DNA of 64,000 bases from Sphingomonas sp. CFBP 13720 (GTDB taxonomy: Bacteria > Pseudomonadota > Alphaproteobacteria > Sphingomonadales > Sphingomonadaceae), in contig NZ_JACYVA010000002.1 of the NCBI RefSeq assembly GCF_014842075.1, positions 62,001 through 126,000 on the forward strand. The letters run 5' to 3'. Each line of letters starts with the position of its first letter. Positions within the stretch are counted from its first letter, which is position 1. Made by a program: the position numbers and the translations under genes. This document shows, one piece after another, positions 61,764 to 64,000 of this stretch. The notes below the pieces were generated by a model. The model was not told the DNA's origin, searched no databases, and saw only the letters and a program-made list of their open reading frames with translations.

Positions 61764-62179
61764 TCTTCTCCTGCTGCTCTTGCGGGCGCGTCGAAACTCA
61801 CCCGGAAGTCCTGTGTCTGTTCGAAACTGTCCGCCGGCCCCGCCACGTCGGGTCCGGTGCCAGCGTTCAGGATCGAGACGTTCACCGCGCCGCCGATCCC
61901 GCCGGTCCGCCCGGCGCAACAGGCGATGACCAGATCGATGATCTGGCGTTGCGATCGGTAATTCTTGGCGCGCACGGTCACGGCGACGCGTTCAGTCATG
62001 CGGACCGAACCCGTGCGTCGCAGCTTCAGGCGTTCGACCACACTGACGGTGCGGATCAGCAGCGCATCCAACACAACGTCGGACGGCAGCCGACCCGACG
62101 TCATCCGTTCCGCCGGCACCAGCGCGGTCAGCGCCGGGTCCGCCCGCATCAGCGTGCCGATGATTGTGGTTCCACTCAT
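61760..62179 (-). CDS. tail terminator/completion protein (DUF3168-like)
   Basis: 139 aa. The N-terminus has GTLMRADPALTALVPAERMT, followed by a mixed alpha/beta domain with AVTVRAKNYRSQRQIIDLVI and a C-terminal FEQTQDFRVSFDAPA strand. Size, order (after the gp10-like gene) and pattern match DUF3168-like tail terminators. Confidence 0.72.
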   Translation of the reverse strand: MSGTTIIGTLMRADPALTALVPAERMTSGRLPSDVVLDALLIRTVSVVERLKLRRTGSVRMTERVAVTVRAKNYRSQRQIIDLVIACCAGRTGGIGGAVNVSILNAGTGPDVAGPADSFEQTQDFRVSFDAPARAAGEE

Positions 62180-62721
62180 TCACCGTCGCCTTCCGTCTGG
62201 CTTATGATCCCGCGACGACCGACCCGCGCGTTGATGTACGCCTGCGCTGCGGCGACTGCCTCGGCTTCCTTGGTGTCCAGCGCTGGGCGGAGGAACGGGT
62301 GCGCCTGTGCGCCGGGATGAAGCACGGTCTTGCCGACCGGCTTGCCGTTGATGACGAGGACGCCGTCGCGCTTCTTCAGCAAGTTGATCCGGGCAGCGGA
62401 CATGCCCTGCCGCTGGGAGTCATCGACGGTGATGTAGTGGGGGTCAGTCCCGTACTCGAGCCAACCACCGAGCGAGAGCGCCCAGCCCTTCGATGGCCCA
62501 CCTTTGGCAACGCCGATCCGCGCAACGACGCGACCGTCGTCAGACCGCACTTTCACCTCGACTGCGTCGGCGACTACTTGCGATTGCGAGCGGGCCTTCG
62601 CCTCTTCGGCGATGACCTTTCCGGCCGCGCGGGCCGCGCCGGGCAATACCTTTTCCTGAAGCAACTGCGGAACGTCGGCGATGAACCGCTTCAGTTCGGT
62701 GCGGCCGCGAACCGTGACCAT
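62176..62721 (-). CDS. HK97 gp10-like tail component
   Basis: 181 aa with the gp10 pattern: the N-terminal helices ELKRFIADVPQLLQEKV and AARAAGKVIAEEAK, a beta region (GWLEYGTDPHYITV), and HPGAQAHPFLRPALDTKEAE with the common HPFLRPA motif. It forms part of the neck-tail joining machinery. It overlaps neighbours by a TAATG junction upstream and a 4-bp junction downstream. Confidence 0.85.
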   Translation of the reverse strand: MVTVRGRTELKRFIADVPQLLQEKVLPGAARAAGKVIAEEAKARSQSQVVADAVEVKVRSDDGRVVARIGVAKGGPSKGWALSLGGWLEYGTDPHYITVDDSQRQGMSAARINLLKKRDGVLVINGKPVGKTVLHPGAQAHPFLRPALDTKEAEAVAAAQAYINARVGRRGIISQTEGDGE

Positions 62722-63104
62722 TATGCCGAACTGCCCGCCGTCGAATAATCCTCGATCACGAACTCCAGGGCGAAACGCCGCCCCAGTTCTGCCGGTTGGG
62801 TCACGATCTCTGCGGTGCGGTCAGTCAGCCACACCGGCTCGCCATCGTCGCCCCGTACGTTTTTTCCGATCAGGACGCGCATGCTGGACACGATGCCGTC
62901 ACGGAAGCGGACGCGGACACGCGCCGGGCGAGCGGCGACGTTGATCCCCTCCGCCAACCGCTCTCCCCGGCTCGGCAGCATGTCCTGCACTTCGGCCGCC
63001 ATCTCGGCGACAAGCGCCCAGCTGCCCGATCCTGCGCCATCCAGCGAGGTATCGGCGATCGGGCGCTCGATACGGATGCGGCGGTCGAGCCGTAGCGGCT
63101 TCAT
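62721..63104 (-). CDS. phage head closure protein
   Basis: 127 aa from ATG 63104, beginning MKPLRLDRRIRIERP. It contains GSWALVAEMAAEVQDMLPSR and the all-beta body typical of head-tail joining (SPP1 gp16-like) proteins. The open frame extending upstream is the shadow of the connector gene. It overlaps that gene by 4 bp. Confidence 0.78.
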   Translation of the reverse strand: MKPLRLDRRIRIERPIADTSLDGAGSGSWALVAEMAAEVQDMLPSRGERLAEGINVAARPARVRVRFRDGIVSSMRVLIGKNVRGDDGEPVWLTDRTAEIVTQPAELGRRFALEFVIEDYSTAGSSA

Positions 63105-63610
63105 ACGGTGAGCAGCCGATACGACCAGCAGACCGCCTCGACCGGCTTCAGCGATGCACTGGCATCGTTGCTGCGTAGCTGTTCGAACATGCCCGCATAC
63201 AGCAACACGCCGTGGAGCAGACCGGCGGGGACTTCGTCCGGCGTGGTATAACCGGCCGTGTAGACGATCGTCGCCGGGTTGTTGCTGTCGAACGACGGCC
63301 AGCCCGCACCGGCGCGGACCGTTGCCGGCCGGCATACCGAATAGAGGCGAAGTGGTATGATCTGTTCGACGTCGCCATCCGAACAGGACAGCGTCGGCTC
63401 TCCCGTCACCGGCCAGTTATCCAGCGCCGCATGGCCCGCCGACCGGCGCAGGGGCTGGTGGAACGTGCGTGGACGCAGGATATGACCCGTGTACCGCTCG
63501 ACCCAGTCGACGCCAGCTTCCAGCGCCAGCGTGAGGGTGTCGTCGTGATCGATCTGATCCTTCTCGTAGCCGAGGAAGGATTTGACGAGGTCGAGCGTCA
63601 GCGCGGTCAT
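63101..63610 (-). CDS. phage head-tail connector (gp6-like)
   Basis: 169 aa. The N-terminal helices TLDLVKSFLGYEKDQIDHDD and LTLALEAGVDWVERYTG match the gp6/gp15-like connector family. The C-terminal helix has VPAGLLHGVLLYAGMFEQLR. It docks below the portal. Order connector-closure-gp10 is canonical. Confidence 0.82.
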   Translation of the reverse strand: MTALTLDLVKSFLGYEKDQIDHDDTLTLALEAGVDWVERYTGHILRPRTFHQPLRRSAGHAALDNWPVTGEPTLSCSDGDVEQIIPLRLYSVCRPATVRAGAGWPSFDSNNPATIVYTAGYTTPDEVPAGLLHGVLLYAGMFEQLRSNDASASLKPVEAVCWSYRLLTV

Positions 63611-64000
63611 CAGCGGATGCCTAAGCTGAACCGCAGCCGCGCCGTCTCGCCGGGCTGGATCAGCATCTGCGGGAACACCAGCTGCACGACGTCGTCGGCG
63701 TTGCGCGACGCGCCGACCTCCATGCGAGTGCCGAGCACCTGCGGCGTGTTGTAGCCGGTATAGGCCGCATATGCGCCAGCGACCGACGTCGACATGTAGA
63801 ACACGCCCGCACCGTTCTGCATGACACTCTCGACCGTGCCGGCGGACGGGACGCGGTTGAGCGTCTTGTGCAGGTCGCTTTGATCCGGGTCGACGGACCA
63901 GTTGTAGCCGGCCACCACTGCCGCGCGGGTCCGATTCGTGAAGCCGACGTCGAGCGTCAGTTCCTTGCCGGCGAGCGACACGACCTGATCTACGTCAACC
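63610..64000 (-). CDS. phage structural protein, N-terminus beyond window
   Basis: The frame is open across the right edge (codons upstream of GTG 63981 read VDVDQV), so the gene is partial. The visible 130 residues are beta-rich (ELTLDVGFTNRTRAAVVAGY, VFYMSTSVAGAYAAYTGYN, MLIQPGETARLRFSLGIR). I do not recognise a family; it precedes the connector and may be a head or decoration protein. Confidence 0.55.
   Translation of the reverse strand, partial: VDVDQVVSLAGKELTLDVGFTNRTRAAVVAGYNWSVDPDQSDLHKTLNRVPSAGTVESVMQNGAGVFYMSTSVAGAYAAYTGYNTPQVLGTRMEVGASRNADDVVQLVFPQMLIQPGETARLRFSLGIR

Overview
The window looks like a chromosomal segment of a Sphingomonas-type alphaproteobacterium (Sphingomonadaceae). 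It is GC-rich, has two large TonB-dependent receptors, a PhoK-like phosphatase, a DUF1244 protein with an acidic ASDPP tail, a GapR-like DUF2312 protein, and dispersed palindromic repeats. No 16S or other species marker is present, so the genus is an inference from protein style and gene order. 

Region 1 (1-41200) is mostly core chromosome. A DUF4450 carbohydrate-active protein (cut by the left edge) diverges from an alpha/beta hydrolase. Then come tRNA-Gln, the ppx/gppA-rlmE pair, and a dicarboxylate symporter coupled to a TonB receptor. Next is the complete ybgC-tolQRAB-pal envelope operon, then ruvB and ruvA/ruvC/yebC. The ruv locus is split by two accessory genes between ruvA and ruvB. 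Small DUF1003/DUF2312/DUF1244 genes and pyruvate kinase follow. After these lies a translationally coupled trio (circularly permuted ATP-grasp, alpha-E, transglutaminase-like), then a DsbD-type reductase and the PhoK-like alkaline phosphatase. A beta-helix protein sits next to a three-unit 189-bp tandem repeat. Next is a complete lower valine-degradation operon (mmsA, a polysaccharide deacetylase, isobutyryl-CoA dehydrogenase, HIBYL-CoA hydrolase, enoyl-CoA hydratase, mmsB). An Oar-like TonB receptor and a small coiled-coil protein end the region. Four copies of a roughly 110-bp imperfect palindrome and a family of short REP-like hairpins occupy the spacers. 

Region 2 (41213-43560) is the junction of integrated DNA. 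The 3' half of a tRNA-Val gene, with its terminator, marks one attachment site. The 3' half of a tRNA-Pro gene 2 kb away marks another. Each has 11-bp-period direct repeats beside it that resemble integrase arm sites. Between them lies a lower-GC, overlapping two-gene operon: a ParA/MinD-type ATPase and a HEPN protein with an intact R-x4-H ribonuclease motif. I consider this pair the best candidate in the window for an undescribed defence or toxin system. 

Region 3 (43561-64000, running off the right edge) is a siphovirus-type prophage read mostly on the minus strand. From right to left: head-tail connectors, HK97-gp10-like protein, tail terminator, major tail protein, and G/GT tail chaperones with a GGGAAAC -1 slippery site. 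These are followed by a 1911-aa tape measure, a collagen-like tail tip or fibre protein with internal duplications, membrane proteins, an endolysin, and overlapping Rz/Rz1 spanins. The left end carries cargo: hicAB with a three-copy operator, a ParB-like protein and a Dam methylase. No integrase or repressor lies inside the window.
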